This document shows, in pieces, positions 11,401 to 24,396 of a stretch of DNA of 64,000 nt (positions within the stretch are counted from its first letter, which is position 1; each line of letters begins with the position of its first letter). Where the stretch lies: NCBI GenBank assembly GCA_001510575.1, contig LNGK01000006.1, positions 615,565 through 679,564 on the forward strand, written 5' to 3'. The notes beneath the pieces are model-generated. The model was not told the origin of the DNA, ran no database searches, and saw nothing but the letters and a program-made list of their open reading frames with translations. A program made the position numbers and the translations under genes. The DNA comes from Knoxdaviesia capensis (Eukaryota; Ascomycota; Sordariomycetes; Microascales; Gondwanamycetaceae).

Positions 11401-12088
11401 ACTTCCACCACAAAGTTTGCCGTTTTGCGCGTCAAACAACTTCCACTCAAACAGCTATATTCATGCATGCCCATAGCCTTACCGCCGCCTGCCTTACCGC
11501 ATATACCACCAGTCCACCACTGAAAACGCAAATCCCCCCTTACCACGCCGCCGATCGTTGCCGTTGGTCTCGGCCCCCCCTGGCCCCCTCCAAACACCAC
11601 AACCTGTCGCTGATTTCGTTATCAACCCGCCAAGATATATAACCTGTACCAGGGCCCCGGTTGTCTGCTCACGCTACACCAACCGACCTTTCGTCTTTCG
11701 CTCGTTGCATCATCCATCTCCCGAAACTGGGTGCTAGATCTAGTCCGTCTTACAATCCGAAAACAACTCCCGACTGCAATCTTTCTCCTAGACCTTTCTT
11801 TACATATTCAACTATGCATGCCAATTTTTTCCGACCACACATCATCGTCCCATCGCCAATGATCCCCGTCTCCTACAATTTGTGCTCCTAGATATCAGTA
11901 TCAACATTTTATCTCCCACGCGTTTAATCGGCTTTAACTTGATATAGCTGGACTCTTCCTGTTTTTATACTCGCATTCGTCGTTATCACGCCTTACGTCG
12001 ACAATTTCTCATCCTTCGCCTTAGATTTCCCCTTCGCCAACTCCCTTGTCGCCCCTCACGTGCCCCTTTCGCGGCCCCCGTCAAACTC
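8438..12088. other. Intergenic, divergent promoters; no gene seen
   Basis: A 3.65-kb space between the phosphate transporter (minus) and the six-exon gene (plus). From about 8760 to 9130 the plus strand is purine-rich with an A run near 9100. From about 10300 to 12088 it is strongly C/T-rich, including TTC repeats at 10521-10538. ORFs in these tracts (for example 10353-10658) are low-complexity Ser/Phe/Leu runs and not convincing. I see no RNA gene. Confidence 0.6.
10400..12088 (+). promoter_or_regulatory. Very long pyrimidine-rich tract before the six-exon gene
   Basis: About 1.7 kb of C/T-dominated sense strand, with (TTC)6 at 10521-10538, up to the ATG at 12089. It probably covers core promoter and a long leader. 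Several short ATG-initiated ORFs lie inside it, so upstream ORF control is possible if the transcript really starts this far up. Confidence 0.35.
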
Positions 12089-13888
12089 ATGTCGTTAGAT
12101 ACGCCCCCGTCAGCCTTACACAGCAGTGTCAGTGCTGCGCTTGGCCTGACCAATGCCATTGCTCAGGTCTTTGGCAGCATCCGAACTGCTCCCGCCGAGG
12201 TTGAGAGCTTGCACCGCAAGCTGGAAGATCTCCGAGATGCCACATTAATGGCCAATGCCGACCAAAGTCTTATCCAGGACACCATCTCGCGGTGCTGCAA
12301 TCTTCTTGCCGAACACGGCCCCAAACGCCAACAACAGTTACAGCTCCAACAACCACAAGACTTCAACCAGCCCCTCCTGCAAAATTCGTCAAGCCTGTTT
12401 TTCTGGCCGGTCGCTATAGAGGATCAGTTGCGGTCTGAAAACACCACTCTTGAATCACAAATGGCCGCCATCTGCATCCCCGGAGGGTGAGTGTTTGCAA
12501 TTTACCATCGTTTGCAGGGCTCTTTCTTTTTTTCTCGTTCTTGTGCAACTAACCATTTGATATCCGGTGCTCACCACTTAGATACATCAGATCCTCCATG
12601 GTACACCTATCGACAAACCCAGAAAAGTTGCCTGGAGCAGATGCTCCTCAACAACACTCCGGTACGCCAAAGCACACCCAACTTTAATGCCTTCTTCGTT
12701 ATGCGGACCATGCTGACAATATCCTGCTCCAATAGTCTACTCTCAACCACCCGCTCCCAGTCACTCCGAACTAGTCGACCTTCCCACTATCTTGTATGTC
12801 TCCCGTAGTACAACCAAGCTGAAGCTTCAGTTGTAAAGTTACTAGCTCATGGCTAACATTATCATTCCCCCTCTCTCTCTCAAGGCAATTAAAATCCAAA
12901 AAGGGGCAAGAAGTCGTCCCTGCCCTGCGTTTGCAACGTGTGCGCGGCCTTGACTTGGACGAGACTATCCGAACAGTTGTCTATATGAACCAGTCCAATG
13001 GTCGGAATATTGTTGTCACACACAGAAGTAAGTCAGCCACGTTCGGCCTCCTCCCGGGCCGAAGCCTCGCAACTCTTCCCGCTTACTAACTGTTCGCTGT
13101 AGTACCCCGTGGCACAAACAGCGCCAGATTCGAGGACGACGACCTCAACGATACATCCGTGTCGTTTCTCGATACCCACCTCTTCATCATCTACACAGCT
13201 GACGGCTACAGAGTGTACCGGGCCAAGGCTTTGTACCAGTTCCCCACTCGCGATGCCCGCGAGCACTTTCTATCCAAGGTCCGAGATCGCGTGCTTGTCG
13301 GCCGCTATTACATGAACCGCATCCGCCAATCACAGAGTGTGGCTGCCCAGGGAAAGGTTGTGCAGCTGTGGGTGAAACCCTCAATTCCAGTGGCCACAAT
13401 TGCCTTCCTTGGGCGCGGGGGATCTCCGGTAGAGCTGGAACTCGGTGTCTTTGACCGGCTTCCTGTGCGCACCAAGCGCAGCGTTGCTTTATATAGAGTG
13501 CAAGACAAGGAGCAAAGCCTTGTTTTTGAACTTCAAACCTCGGAAGGTGAGTTCCCTCCTGTCTTCCTTCACCTTAACCCTCAGCAGCTTCCCCAAATTC
13601 AGGAAGGGGCAAAACGTGGCTAACCGTCCCCTTCTTTATATAGAGGCGGATGCCTTCCGGCGAGCATTTGAAATGCACCATCCTTCAACATGGACGAACG
13701 CAAGATCCCGACCGGCCTTGACACCGTCGATCCTCTTGGCCACCGGACTTGCCTTGACACGGTCCCGGGGGTCTGTCAGCTCGGCCGCCGGTAGCTCGGC
13801 GAATGTGAGCTCGGTTGGCACCATCAGCTCGGTTTCCAGTGCGATCACAGCTGCGACATCCGTGAGCTCGATGAGCTCGTCCAAGTAG
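12089..13888 (+). CDS. Six-exon protein of unknown function
   Basis: Exons 12089-12486, 12582-12661, 12736-12793, 12885-13027, 13103-13546 and 13644-13888 join without a frame break to 455 residues. The five introns are 74 to 97 nt, with donors GTGAGT, GTACGC, GTATGT, GTAAGT and GTGAGT, branch-like CTAAC or CTGAC and YAG or AAG acceptors. The N-terminus (about 10-75) is predicted helical and resembles the helical N-terminal regions found on many Pezizomycotina proteins, but this is only an impression. A Gln-rich stretch follows (about 77-90). The middle (about 190-380) looks like a compact alpha/beta domain, with a FLDTHLFIIYTADGYRVYR stretch. The C-terminus is a Ser/Val/Ala-rich tail. There is no signal peptide. 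I do not recognise the family. The consistent splicing and phase make the gene credible. Confidence 0.72.
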
Positions 13889-14209
13889 ACGTGTGCTGCT
13901 CATCCACGCGTCTGCCGCTCTCCATAGAAACATGGAATTTTAGATTATGGGTGGATCTACATGCATAGTCTTGGTACTTATCTTACAGTAGACTAGCAGC
14001 GTCCTTTTTTTGGGTTATCAGGGACATTCGTCGGGGAGTTTATATGGTGCTTTGCTTCGTTCTTCAAGAATATGGAAACGAGTTACTATGATGAATTAAA
14101 TATCAAACGCTATATGATTCGCTTCTTTGCACATATATGCATGTGAGGTTACAATCAAGATTTGGAATACAGAGAGTCTGTGTATACAGGTGGGGAGAAG
14201 CACATGAAA
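13889..14209. other. Convergent 3' spacer
   Basis: 321 nt between two convergent stops, AT-richer than the flanking coding sequence. It must hold both 3' ends. Nothing else is visible. Confidence 0.5.
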
Positions 14210-15518
14210 CTACATCTTGCGCCAGCCGCCATAAGCAGCCTTGCCCAGAGCGACATCCACCAGCCCGGTTTGGGCCGCCCACAGGGCCCGGCGGCGCCGG
14301 GAGATCAAGTACTTGAACCCGATCGCGCCCGAAGCCACCATCGACAAGGCAGTAGCGAGCCAGACGGCAGTCACGCCGCCGCCAAACCGGGGGTTCATAT
14401 GCAGGCCGCCGGCCGACGACAGGTTGCGGTCGAAGCGCAGCATGGCGGCCCGCGCACCGGCAGCATCGATCGACACGGTAGCGGCGACCAGGGCGAGCGC
14501 GACCGACACCAGGGCGTAGGAGGCGAACAGCAGGCGGTCGAACACGCGCGGGTCGACGGCGTGCAGGTCGGCGGCGGGGGCCTTGGGGCACGGGCACCAG
14601 CGGCGCAGCGGCCCGCAGCGGCACGCAAGCCACGCGGGGTGCGAGCGGTACACGGCGGACGAGAACAGCGCGGCGAGCAGCACGAGCAGGCCGACGAGCA
14701 GGCCGACGAAGCTGGCCAGGATCGGCGTGGCCGCGGAGACGGAGGAGAGCGGGGACGTGCCGCGCAGGGCCTCGAAGAACGGGTTGGTGCAGGGGGCGGC
14801 GCCGGGCCCCCAGTTCAGGCAGTCCCAGGACGGTGTCGGCAGGCTGAGGGCGCGGGCGATGTCGCGGGCCGCCCAGACGGGGTCGAACGAGAGCCGTGGG
14901 CCGGTCGACACGGCGCCGGCGGCCGGGGCGTAGGGCAGCGGCGACGGGGCGGATGGCGCGGGGGACCAGGTGACGGCGGAGGGGAAGAGGCTGACGCGCA
15001 CCGCGAAGGCGCGGGCGGGCTCTGTGACGTCCAGAATGCCGTCGAACTGCAAAGTGTGTGTGTGTGTGTGTGTGAGTTAGTTTCGGGAGATACATGCGCG
15101 TAGAAACGAAGCGGATGACACCGGAGAGACAGCGGAAGTGTGCGGAACTTACACTTATCAACGACAGCCCGACCAACCCCACCGACGCATCGCTAACCAC
15201 CGTGCCGGCCGCCAGCACCAGCACGGCCACGAGCACCGTTGCACCCTCGAAGGCCATCGCAACTGTGTTCAGCCACGGCAGCACTTCGTGCGGCCGCTCC
15301 AGACCGACAGCCATGATATCGTCATCCTCGCCGCTGGCGGCGCCCGCCGCCTGCGACTCGATGTCGCCTGCGCGCGGGGCCTGCGGGTTAGATGTCTGGC
15401 GGCCGCGCGAGTCGGTGCCGGGTGCCGACTCGACCGCGGTGGAGAGCGGGCCGCTGGCCGGCGCAGCGTGTTTGGGCGGGGCCGGCTCCAGGGCCGGGGC
15501 CGGTAGAGGGGAGGCCAT
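14210..15518 (-). CDS. Four-pass membrane protein, two exons, family uncertain
   Basis: Exon 15518-15153 (122 codons) and exon 15046-14210 join in phase 0 to a 400-residue protein. The 106-nt intron has a GTAAGT donor and a TTTGCAG acceptor preceded by a CA repeat. Residues 1-80 are a Pro/Ala/Ser-rich, probably cytosolic tail. TM1 lies at about 84-120. A large loop with a CLNWGPGAAPC stretch separates it from TM2 (ILASFVGLLVGLLVLLAALF). A Cys-rich cytosolic loop (CRCGPLRRWCPC), then TM3 and TM4, end in an Arg-rich tail (SRRRRALW). The topology recalls fungal SUR7/PalI-type four-span proteins of the plasma membrane, but the SUR7 cysteine signature is not clear, so I leave the family open. It is convergent with the six-exon gene. 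Confidence 0.74.
15054..15074. repeat. (GT)n microsatellite in an intron
   Basis: About ten GT units. On the sense (minus) strand of the four-pass protein gene this is a CA run ending a few nt before the 3' splice site, in place of a pyrimidine tract. Length changes here could affect splicing. Confidence 0.85.
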
Positions 15519-16138
15519 GTGTCCGGTAAGTAATATAGGGGTTTAAAGAAACAAAACGAAAGACTTGATGGAAAGAATAGAAGGACGGCGCGTGAGTGGC
15601 CGAAAACGAGCGACGGAATATATGCAGCGAAATAGAAGGAGAATATATGTGCAGATGAAAAGAAGAAGAAAGGGCTGGACGACAAGAGATCGTGAAGCAT
15701 CAACCGAGATATAAAATTGCGTCCCTGTCGCCCGTCCCGACTCGTCCGGGGGGCTCGCGTTTCAAATACGAGCTTTTTCGCCTTTTTTTTTTTCATAATA
15801 ATAAAGGTTCTCGTCACTCCAACCCGTTGTTGGAAAGGCGAATACTGTTGCCTCGTGTGCTTAACTCACTGTTCCCCCCTTTTCTAACGTCCCTTTCTCT
15901 CTGCAAATACGAACATGTGTCTCTCTCTGTCTCTCCATCTAACTCATGACTGCCTTGCTGTTCCAGGGGTCTAATCTAACACCACGTCGCTGGCCAGAAA
16001 AATAAGCATAATCAGGAACTATGGCCCTGTGGGGCCTTTCCCGTATTGTTTGTTATAAATAGCTCCAATGTGGCGCCTGGTCAAAAATGGCGCCACGCGA
16101 ACTGGGGGCGATGTTGAACCCTTCTGCTAAGGGTTGCA

Positions 16139-16152
16139 TTAGGGTTGGGGTT
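16139..16152 (+). repeat. Degenerate telomere-like motif (TTAGGGTTGGGGTT)
   Basis: One perfect and one degenerate TTAGGG unit, with a further AAGGGTT about 10 nt upstream, in the gene-poor region. Confidence 0.6.
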
Positions 16153-17277
16153 AAGCTCCAACCACCGTGTTTGTGCATGTTCTGGTGAAGGAAGCGCTCC
16201 GCTTTCCGGCTTTGAATTTGACATGTACGCTGTTGGGGTGTCCCGAAGGCCTGTCGCCTCCCCAAGGCCGTCGGCGTGCTCTCTTGTCTGTCGAGGGGCT
16301 CCCTGGGTACTGGTGATTGCAAGTAACCTCGCGCGCACTCTGCCACACCCTCGCGAAGCCTGGAAGCCGTGGCGCGAATGTACATCTCTTCCGTCCTACC
16401 GCCAGGAAACCGCACAAAGAGAAAGTCGGAGTCCTGCCGCCTGTAATGCCGTGCCTGTTCGATGCGAGCATGCACATAGTGGCTCGACAGCCGCACATGA
16501 ACTTTCTGGCACCTATTGCACACTCTTCCGGGCACGCACCCACACACAGACCAGAGCCATCAGGGGCATGGCACTTCCAACGACGTCTTTCCGTCGATCA
16601 GCCACGGCACTCGACCAGATCCCCATGGTAGTGTCCACAGAGCTTGTCGCGATGCCCCAGAAATGGGACTGCCTATGAGGCCAGCCCGACTGTCCGGAGG
16701 TCTCCCACGGGAACCACCAACTGAACACTGCAGATGGATCGTTTCCAGTGTTTCCTCAAATTTGCCCCAACTATGGGGACAGTAGAATTCATACTAGTCA
16801 GATTGTGTCTCGTTCAAGGGCACAGCGTGAGAAGCCCCCGTCACTAGTGCGTGTCGTCAAACGATGGACCGGGCCTCACAGCTTGATATGTTTCCACGAG
16901 CAGAGCCAAAGTCGCTCCGGGACTGATTCTGGAGCACATCTGTCGGCTGAATGACTGTTGCTGAACAGAGTGGACGGCCCCGTCTAGGCGCAAGCCGTTG
17001 CTTAGGACCACCATAGCTAGCCTTTCACGCCGGTCGCGGTCCGGGCCTTGTTGATACCGTGAAAGTCGAGTCCTGCTTGGGGTACTGGTAGGCGTCCCTC
17101 TCGTACTCGCCGAGTCCACCTGGCCACTTCGTATTTTCTCGACAACCAACGCCAACATCGCACAGACGCTTACACGACAGGCCAGGCATTAGCACGGAGA
17201 TACGGGTTCTGACTGTTCTTTGTTTCTGCCGCGAGATCCTCCTCCCAGCATCTCGGCCTGATTCCAGGGACTCCATG

Positions 17278-17290
17278 ACCCTAACCCTAC
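17278..17290 (-). repeat. Interstitial telomere-like motif (ACCCTAACCCTAC)
   Basis: Two C-strand units in the gene-poor region. It contains the exact 11-mer found at 911, 5705, 39826, 47421 and 62429 on one strand or the other. Confidence 0.8.
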
Positions 17291-19534
17291 AAGCTCCACA
17301 TGATCGTGACTTCCGGAAGGGCCCGGAGTTGTCACGGCCCCGTAGAGAGCCAAAGGTTCCGAGGACACGGTGACACCGCCGATATATTAGTGACTGTGAG
17401 TGGGCCATACTTATGGGTTCCTGGTTTCAGTGCCCGATCCAATGACACCATGGCAGGGACACCGAGTTCTTGACTGGATGGGTATCTGTCCAGCATGTCA
17501 GAACTTATATGGGAGATACATCACCTTTCTACGTCTTGATATGCATAAACAGAGGCTTCCACGACAGTCGAGCTAGCCTTAATATGCGTAGAGCAAGACT
17601 CACTGGCTTCGCTTCACCTCAAGCCAGCCCTCATGAACACAGAACACTGCCGCGACGCAGTTCCAAATGCCAAGGGACCCTGCCTCACAGTCTATGAGTG
17701 CATATACTGACAGATGCGCCGCCCCGAGTTATCTGCTGAGGAGCACACAGCAAACCTGAGCACACAACTCGCCGGGACTTTACGGCCGGCCACGTCCAAC
17801 CAGAAATGCCAAATACCAAGTCCCGCACCATGCCGGTTTGGATTGCGGGAATCACCCAAACTCCCTACCGAGAGATTTTATGTCCATGATTCCAGATCCT
17901 GCTGCCCCGGGTGCTGTAGGCTGACACAGTGGCCCCTCAGACATCGGCCGACCGAGGGTTCCGCCGGTCCCCCATTGCACGCACGCTCGAAACTGTCAGC
18001 CAAAACAATGCCTATGAACACCGCTTGGTATGGAACAAGGCCACACGTATCCAACGGCCGAGTCAAACTGGGCATGCTGACAGGTCATCATCGGGGAGAA
18101 ACGCCATCCACGTAAGAAGAAGCAGAATCGCGAGATTCCGACCCGGGCCCTGAATGCTCCGGGGTTGGGCACGGAAGATCCGCTTTCGCGTCGGAATCGA
18201 CGCGACTTCTCTCAGTGGACAGAACGTGGATTATGAGACGCTCAGAGGGGTCCGTGGCCAGTTCTAACGCTCAATATAGGGGCCAACAAGCGCAGATTGG
18301 GTTTGAGGAGGGCATATATAACTAGCCGCGACAAAACCTGAGCCGCCCACAAGGAGTTTCCGGACGTTTCAGAGAACTAGGAAGACCGGGCGCGGTAAAG
18401 CGTACCGGCACAATGATACCACGTGAAGTAAGGAGAGAACAACGGCCGTAGTGCAGAAAGAGAGGAAGAGAGCCAGACAGGCCGGCCGGAACATGCTATT
18501 GGTACCAGTCCAGTTCACCGACGCTCGTTGAATTTGGAGTCAGTGGTAGATTCCGGAGGGCCACGAGTTCCCGGCATGGAGGCCCTAAGGAGACTAAGCC
18601 AAGGAGATAGTTTTCGTTAGCCTTCAGTAGGCTAAAAGCGTCGGCGCCGAGGCTCGGATGGCCGGACGAATTTGCACGCCAATGCTCAAAAAGGCCCGGA
18701 ATTCAGGTAGGCTATCAGAAGAAAAAAAAGTGTCGACAAAATCGGGGGTTTCGGGGTGTCGATACGGCCGTTTATGCACATTTTTAGGCGTCTCCAATCA
18801 ACACTAGCAGTTGGGAAAACCCGGAGGTTACTACAACATGATGACGAGATTTTGGAGCAAGTATGACCGACAAGCCGAACAGCCAAGGGGGGGGGGTTGG
18901 CGACAACGGAGAGGAAACGATATCCGGAGGGGACCAGCAGGAGCCAACAGGACTTACGTGGACGGGGGCGCGGCATGGAGGACGTAGCTGGCGTTTGTAT
19001 CCGGAATGCTGTGTCAAGGAGTTTGACGAGAAAAAAAAAAAACGCACCAAAAATTGCAAACAGTGCGAGCACGAAAAAGCCACTTCTGCCGTTTGGCGGC
19101 CGGTCCGTTTGCTTCAGACAACATTTGCCGGAGTACAAGGAACGGGCTGGCTGTTGGCAGTGGGGTTAGTTTCCGGGGGTGTATGTTTTAGGCGTCCCCT
19201 TTTCAAAACACCCCGTCCCGTCCAGGCAATCTTGGCACTGGGCGGCATTATAGACCATCGGCGGAGACCTCCGGCTGAGACGATGTCGCTGCGATGTCGC
19301 TGATTAAGATGTTCCGACTTTGGAGGAAGAACGGAAGCGATGAGAAAGAAAAGATGAAGAGAAAACCCTCCCCGAGAGAGAGAGAGACAAAAATATCGAA
19401 AATCGCAAGTCGAGGGCTCCGCATTGCCGTGATTGCGTGTCGCTCGACAGGATGCAACGGTCCGTCCGGGCGAGAGGGGGCGGTCAGAGGTTTCGAGCTG
19501 GCATGACCAGAGTGAGAGTGGAGAGCGAACATGT

Positions 19535-19555
19535 TGTGTGTGTGTGTGTGTGTGT
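19535..19555. repeat. (TG)n microsatellite
   Basis: About ten uninterrupted TG units in the gene-poor region. Confidence 0.9.
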
Positions 19556-20166
19556 CTCGTTTGCAAAGCCACAATGTCCGAAAGAAAAGAGGGGCCGCCG
19601 GGGGGAAACAACAAATATTGAGTCCAAGGGATGCCTGGGCGCCGATCTTGGCGTCAGGGCACGCGTGAGAATCAGAGCAGGACAAGAGTGGATGGGTGGC
19701 CACGGCGGATTCCTGGAAATTCCGGACCTCGCTCAAATTTCGTTTGTTTTCGTGGTCCAACCGGCTGTGATTGCTCGGACATGGACGGATGCCTGCATCG
19801 TAATGCCCGCTAGGAAATAAGAACCAGAACTTCCTGCCTCGATGTGGTTCATTCGCTTGACCGTAAGAGCACGGGGCGGTTTGTGCTGCCGGAGTAGAAA
19901 CTGGAAGAAGCCGCCCGAGCCCCCCTCCCCTCAACGGCGCGCCGAAGGAAAAAGCAGATGATGAACACCAATGAAAAATGAGGTGAGGATGAGGCAAACG
20001 TGAGGCGAAGGGGGGCCCGCATGCATGCCGCCTATAAGGGATGGTCTTTCGAAAGGGGGTGAGGTTCATTTCTCCCACTCACGGAGACCGACCGATCAAG
20101 AATCAGCCACCAGTGCATCCAAGCCGCCGCCTTGCCGTTTCGTGGGTGATCTGTGCGAGCTTCACG

Positions 20167-20185
20167 AAAAAAAAAAAAAAAAAAA
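20167..20185. repeat. Poly(A) run of 19
   Basis: Uninterrupted A run in non-coding DNA. It could be a slippage tract or the tail of a retroposed copy; no flanking target-site duplication was recognised. Confidence 0.85.
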
Positions 20186-22591
20186 GAGATGTGCTGAGGA
20201 GGACTGTAACCTGTTACGGTATTGCGGCATGGATGGCATGGATGGGAGGCCGATAGCCGCCGCCCCAAACTGGGTTTCTTTTTGGGGGGGGACATCGGTG
20301 GTTTGCACGGTTAACCTGCAAACCCCGAGAATAATCTGGAGATAATATTGAGGCGATCGTGAGGGAAGAGAATTTGTGACGCACGAAATTACATACACTC
20401 TGGCCTTATATGCTCGAAACCTCGTGATTAGGGCTTGATCTGTCAGTCTGGTCCTTCTTTCCTTTGAAGTCACAGGGAGAAGGGAAAGAGCAGACGGGTA
20501 GATCGAACTGAGATGGCAGGAAGGGAAAGAGCAACAGACGTGGAATCAACCGGGGAAGGGGAAGGAGCAATCGGGCTGGCCGGTGGAACCATCCTGTGTT
20601 CACGGGCTTGTTCCGCAGCAATACTTTCCAGCAGGATCTAATTTAAGCGCATGCAATATATATTTCTAAGAGAGGCACGCATAAGGAAAGTGCGGCCTGG
20701 AAAAGGGAAGTTACGGGAATATCCAACGGCCAGAACTGCAGGAGCCGGGATTGAAACTCGGACGTTCTTTCCCTCCAGTCCAGCGAGATTGGGGGTTTAT
20801 GGGCCGACGAGGCCGACGCTCCTTCCGCTTATGCTCCTTCCCCAACAGCAGCCAATATACCGTGCAGACAGTTCGGCTCACTAATCATCGCACATGTAAA
20901 TTGTGCAAAGGAAGAGCGAAAGGACTTCGCCGTGGGAATATCGACCAAAAAAAAAAAAGACGAAGCCTGTCTCATTCCCCCACTCCGTTTACCTCGCGCG
21001 TCCTGTTCCCTCTTTTTATCTCGCTTGCCTCCGGACTTTTGTGGTTACATCCAACCTCCGTACTACGCCAAGACAACTGTCGGCGCAGCAGACGGACTTG
21101 CGAAGTTCCGTGTGAGAGGGCAGATCACACGCGTTGGAAAGCTGAAAAAAGTCGGTCGTATCTCTCCCTCTCTCTCTCTCTCTCCACCCCCCACACTTGG
21201 AGGCCAGCGGCATCCACACCAAACACAACAGCCGGGCATCAAATGCGCAAAAGGCGATATTCCAGGGCGGCGTGGTGTGGTCATTCCGACGGGGACATTT
21301 GTGGATCTTCGATGCCGTCCTATAAACGGACTCACGGCGAGAGGCCATCGGCGACATTTGGAGAAGCCCTGAGTAAGTATGCATAGTACTTATATGTGCT
21401 GCATTTGTTTTCTCTCTGTCAGCGATATTGGCGGTCTATGAGCGCTGTGCTGGCCTCCTATTCATAGACACAACTCACAAGCATGTCCGACTGGCTCAGG
21501 TTGGCTTCGCGACATGCAGCCGCGTCCGGGATTCGCCATCGGCTTCCCCACCACGACCGTTTTGTACACCGGCCTCAATTACGTCGACCACAACGGTGTG
21601 CTCGCTGTTTATCAGTGGACATGGAACAAACAAAGGATCCTGGCGGGATTCTTGAGCATGGAGAACATCCCGATCCATCCATCCTCTTCTCTTCCTTCCA
21701 AGAACCCCAGGTTCCAGAATCGTTGCAACTGCAACGGAAACATAACGCGGAACAGGGCACGGGTGAATTTCTGCTCGGCCACCGCCGTTGCCGCCTGGGA
21801 GTCTGGGACTGGGCAAGTGAAACCCTGAATGATTCCCGCCCGGGGTTTCCGCTTGCCCCTGAAGCAACCTTGGAATTAGCGAGATATCCTCATCACAGGG
21901 ATTCTGAGCTGAATAGTCAACGGCAGAACGTATTATCAGCCCGACCGGCCAATGACTCTGGCCCGACAGGAGCCCTCTTAACCACTGATCATGACAATTA
22001 AGCGTGACGGGTGTGAGATTCATCCATCTGGAATTTGGTAAGACGAGCTGGAAAATGCCACCGCTGAGCTGCACTGCACTCTGAATGACCCAGCTTACCC
22101 ACCCATCCCCGGGGTTTTGTATCCACCGGCCGTATATGCTGACTGCACGCACAGGTGGCACAACCATCCGGACGGGGCTGTCGTTCCAGTGGACTCCGTA
22201 CCACGTAAGTCCGCCGCCATCAACCGCTGGAGCTCGTAAACTCTACGATGTCCTCAACAAAGGCAATGGTGGATCCCGAAGGCTGTACGGCATACACACG
22301 CTTCCAAGCCTCGCTCTCTCTCATGGCGCAAATCCGGTGTTGTGCGACCATGGCCGCGTCACGCTACGTGTCCAGCTGGCCGACGTGACGGGGGGGGGGT
22401 TGGAAGAGCCGCATATTCGTGCATCTCATTATTGTTGACACCGTATCTGTCGAAGTGCGCTTTCCCTTTCACCTACTTTTCATTGTTCCGGTCGGCATTT
22501 CAATAGCAGGGAAAAGCAAGGCGTTGGAACAGACACATCCACACCGCAAACGAACGGCGAGATTGGCGGTCAACGCCCGCCTCTTTTACTC

Positions 22592-22613
22592 TGTGTGTGT
22601 GTGTGTGTGTGTG
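22592..22613. repeat. (TG)n microsatellite
   Basis: Eleven TG units in the gene-poor region. Confidence 0.9.
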
Positions 22614-24378
22614 CTCGCCCGGGACGCCGCTGCAGGTGCCAAGTGTTCCACCGTCCTGAAGCTGTGAAGGGATGGAATGAATGGATGCATGGCTAGGCTT
22701 ACTGGTCCGTTGAGAATGCGTGGGGGAAAGCTGCATACATACATCTGTACTGGACCTGTATGTGTATGCGGAATTACATGCGTCGTGGTGGGTGGGTGGT
22801 CTTTGACAGGTGCATTTTCTTAGGTCCGACTTTCACCGTTGACCGCTGGCTTCTTTTTCTAAGGTTTTTGTTAAAACGAAATTCGTGTTTGGCAAGTCCC
22901 TCGCAAGCTATACGCCTTACCGGATGCACGGGGTAGTTTTTCACCTTGATATATGGCCACACGAACTCCTGGAAGGATTCGATGAGTTCCTCCAAGAAAA
23001 CCAACTCGGGGGTACCGCTCCCCCTATCGATTCCACCCTGGCTTGCCCCCCACAGACGGAAAAAGTAATGGGAAATACGGCACACACAAACCCCACAGTA
23101 ATCCTTCGCCGTCTTCCGCACCTTTGATGCGACTCCTTAAGTCTGGACTCCGAATTTCAGGTGACGTGACCTACCGGTTTACACGGAGGTACAAAGGTAC
23201 AAAGAGTCCCTAGGCGAGAGGAAATTTAGCGGACCCGACCCCCTAAAGATCCCGAGGTACCGTTCGTCCCGCGGCGAGAGACAAAGGTCCTTTCCTTGGG
23301 CATGTCGCAGGATCGTGGGAATCAAACGGAGAGCTATTGTAACGGCGCCAAAAGATCCCCTGGCTGCCCGGAGCAGAAGCATTCTGGGCAATCAATCTAG
23401 GCGTTAGTCGCAGACGCGCGCGTCCAAGCAAACATAGCGAAGAAAGGAGAGGAACAAATAAAAAAAGGAAGAAAGGAGAGGACGACACAACACGAAAGCC
23501 GGACCAACACACACGGACTTGCTGCAGCCACTTCGAACCAACGCAACATCCCGCCCCGTTGCGCGACAGCACTTAGCGGTAAAGGATCACCGACGTATCC
23601 CAACCCAACACCTCGGGCCAGGCCCGGGCCTAAGTCTCGCATGCATTTCGGTCACTTTCAGCAAGTCTGAAGCTCTTACGTACGGTACGTACCTCGCGGC
23701 CTGGGCCGGAAGTTGGCGGAGATGAATATCCCCACGGTGGAATATATCGGGCGGTGGATGTGGCGATAGCGGAGAAATGACACTGAAGGAAGGACAAGGA
23801 AGGAGGAGACAAACAGAGAAGAAGCAACAAGGCCAGCGAAGGAAGCGGATAAGACACATCAACGCCAGCATGAACGACAGCCGGTGAGACCGGGCCGAAA
23901 GTGCATGTCTTGTTGTATACAGACACGTTCATGGCGCGCGCCTTTCTTGAGCGAGACACAGGACAGAAAAAAGAGAAAAAAGAGAATTAATCTAGAATGC
24001 TCGTTTTACTCCTTCGCCATGTTGAGGCCGCCCGGCATGATCGGAGGCCCAGAGGGAAACAGCCATACCGAATGAGGACCAGGCGCATAGATGGAGTTGT
24101 TATCTTATAGGACGTTGTTGCCATACTGCCATGGAGGAGCCGAGAATTTAACGGCGTTGATGTCATTCCTGGCTTCCTCCTGATAAAAGACGAGCAAGTC
24201 AAGAAAAGGAAGAGGAAGAATCAAAGAGTTGGTCACGTAACGGCGCACATGCTCCGTACAGTGAATCTGGCACGGCTTGGCACAGTGGTCGGCATGGGCC
24301 ACGGGATTCAGGTCCGGGAAAAACGGGAGACCGCAGAAAAAAAACAAGTGTGAGGCCGTCACCTCACCACACACAGAG

Positions 24379-24396
24379 AAAAAAAAAAAAAAAAAA
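24379..24396. repeat. Poly(A) run of 18
   Basis: Uninterrupted A run in non-coding DNA, preceded by CACACACAGAG. Confidence 0.85.
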
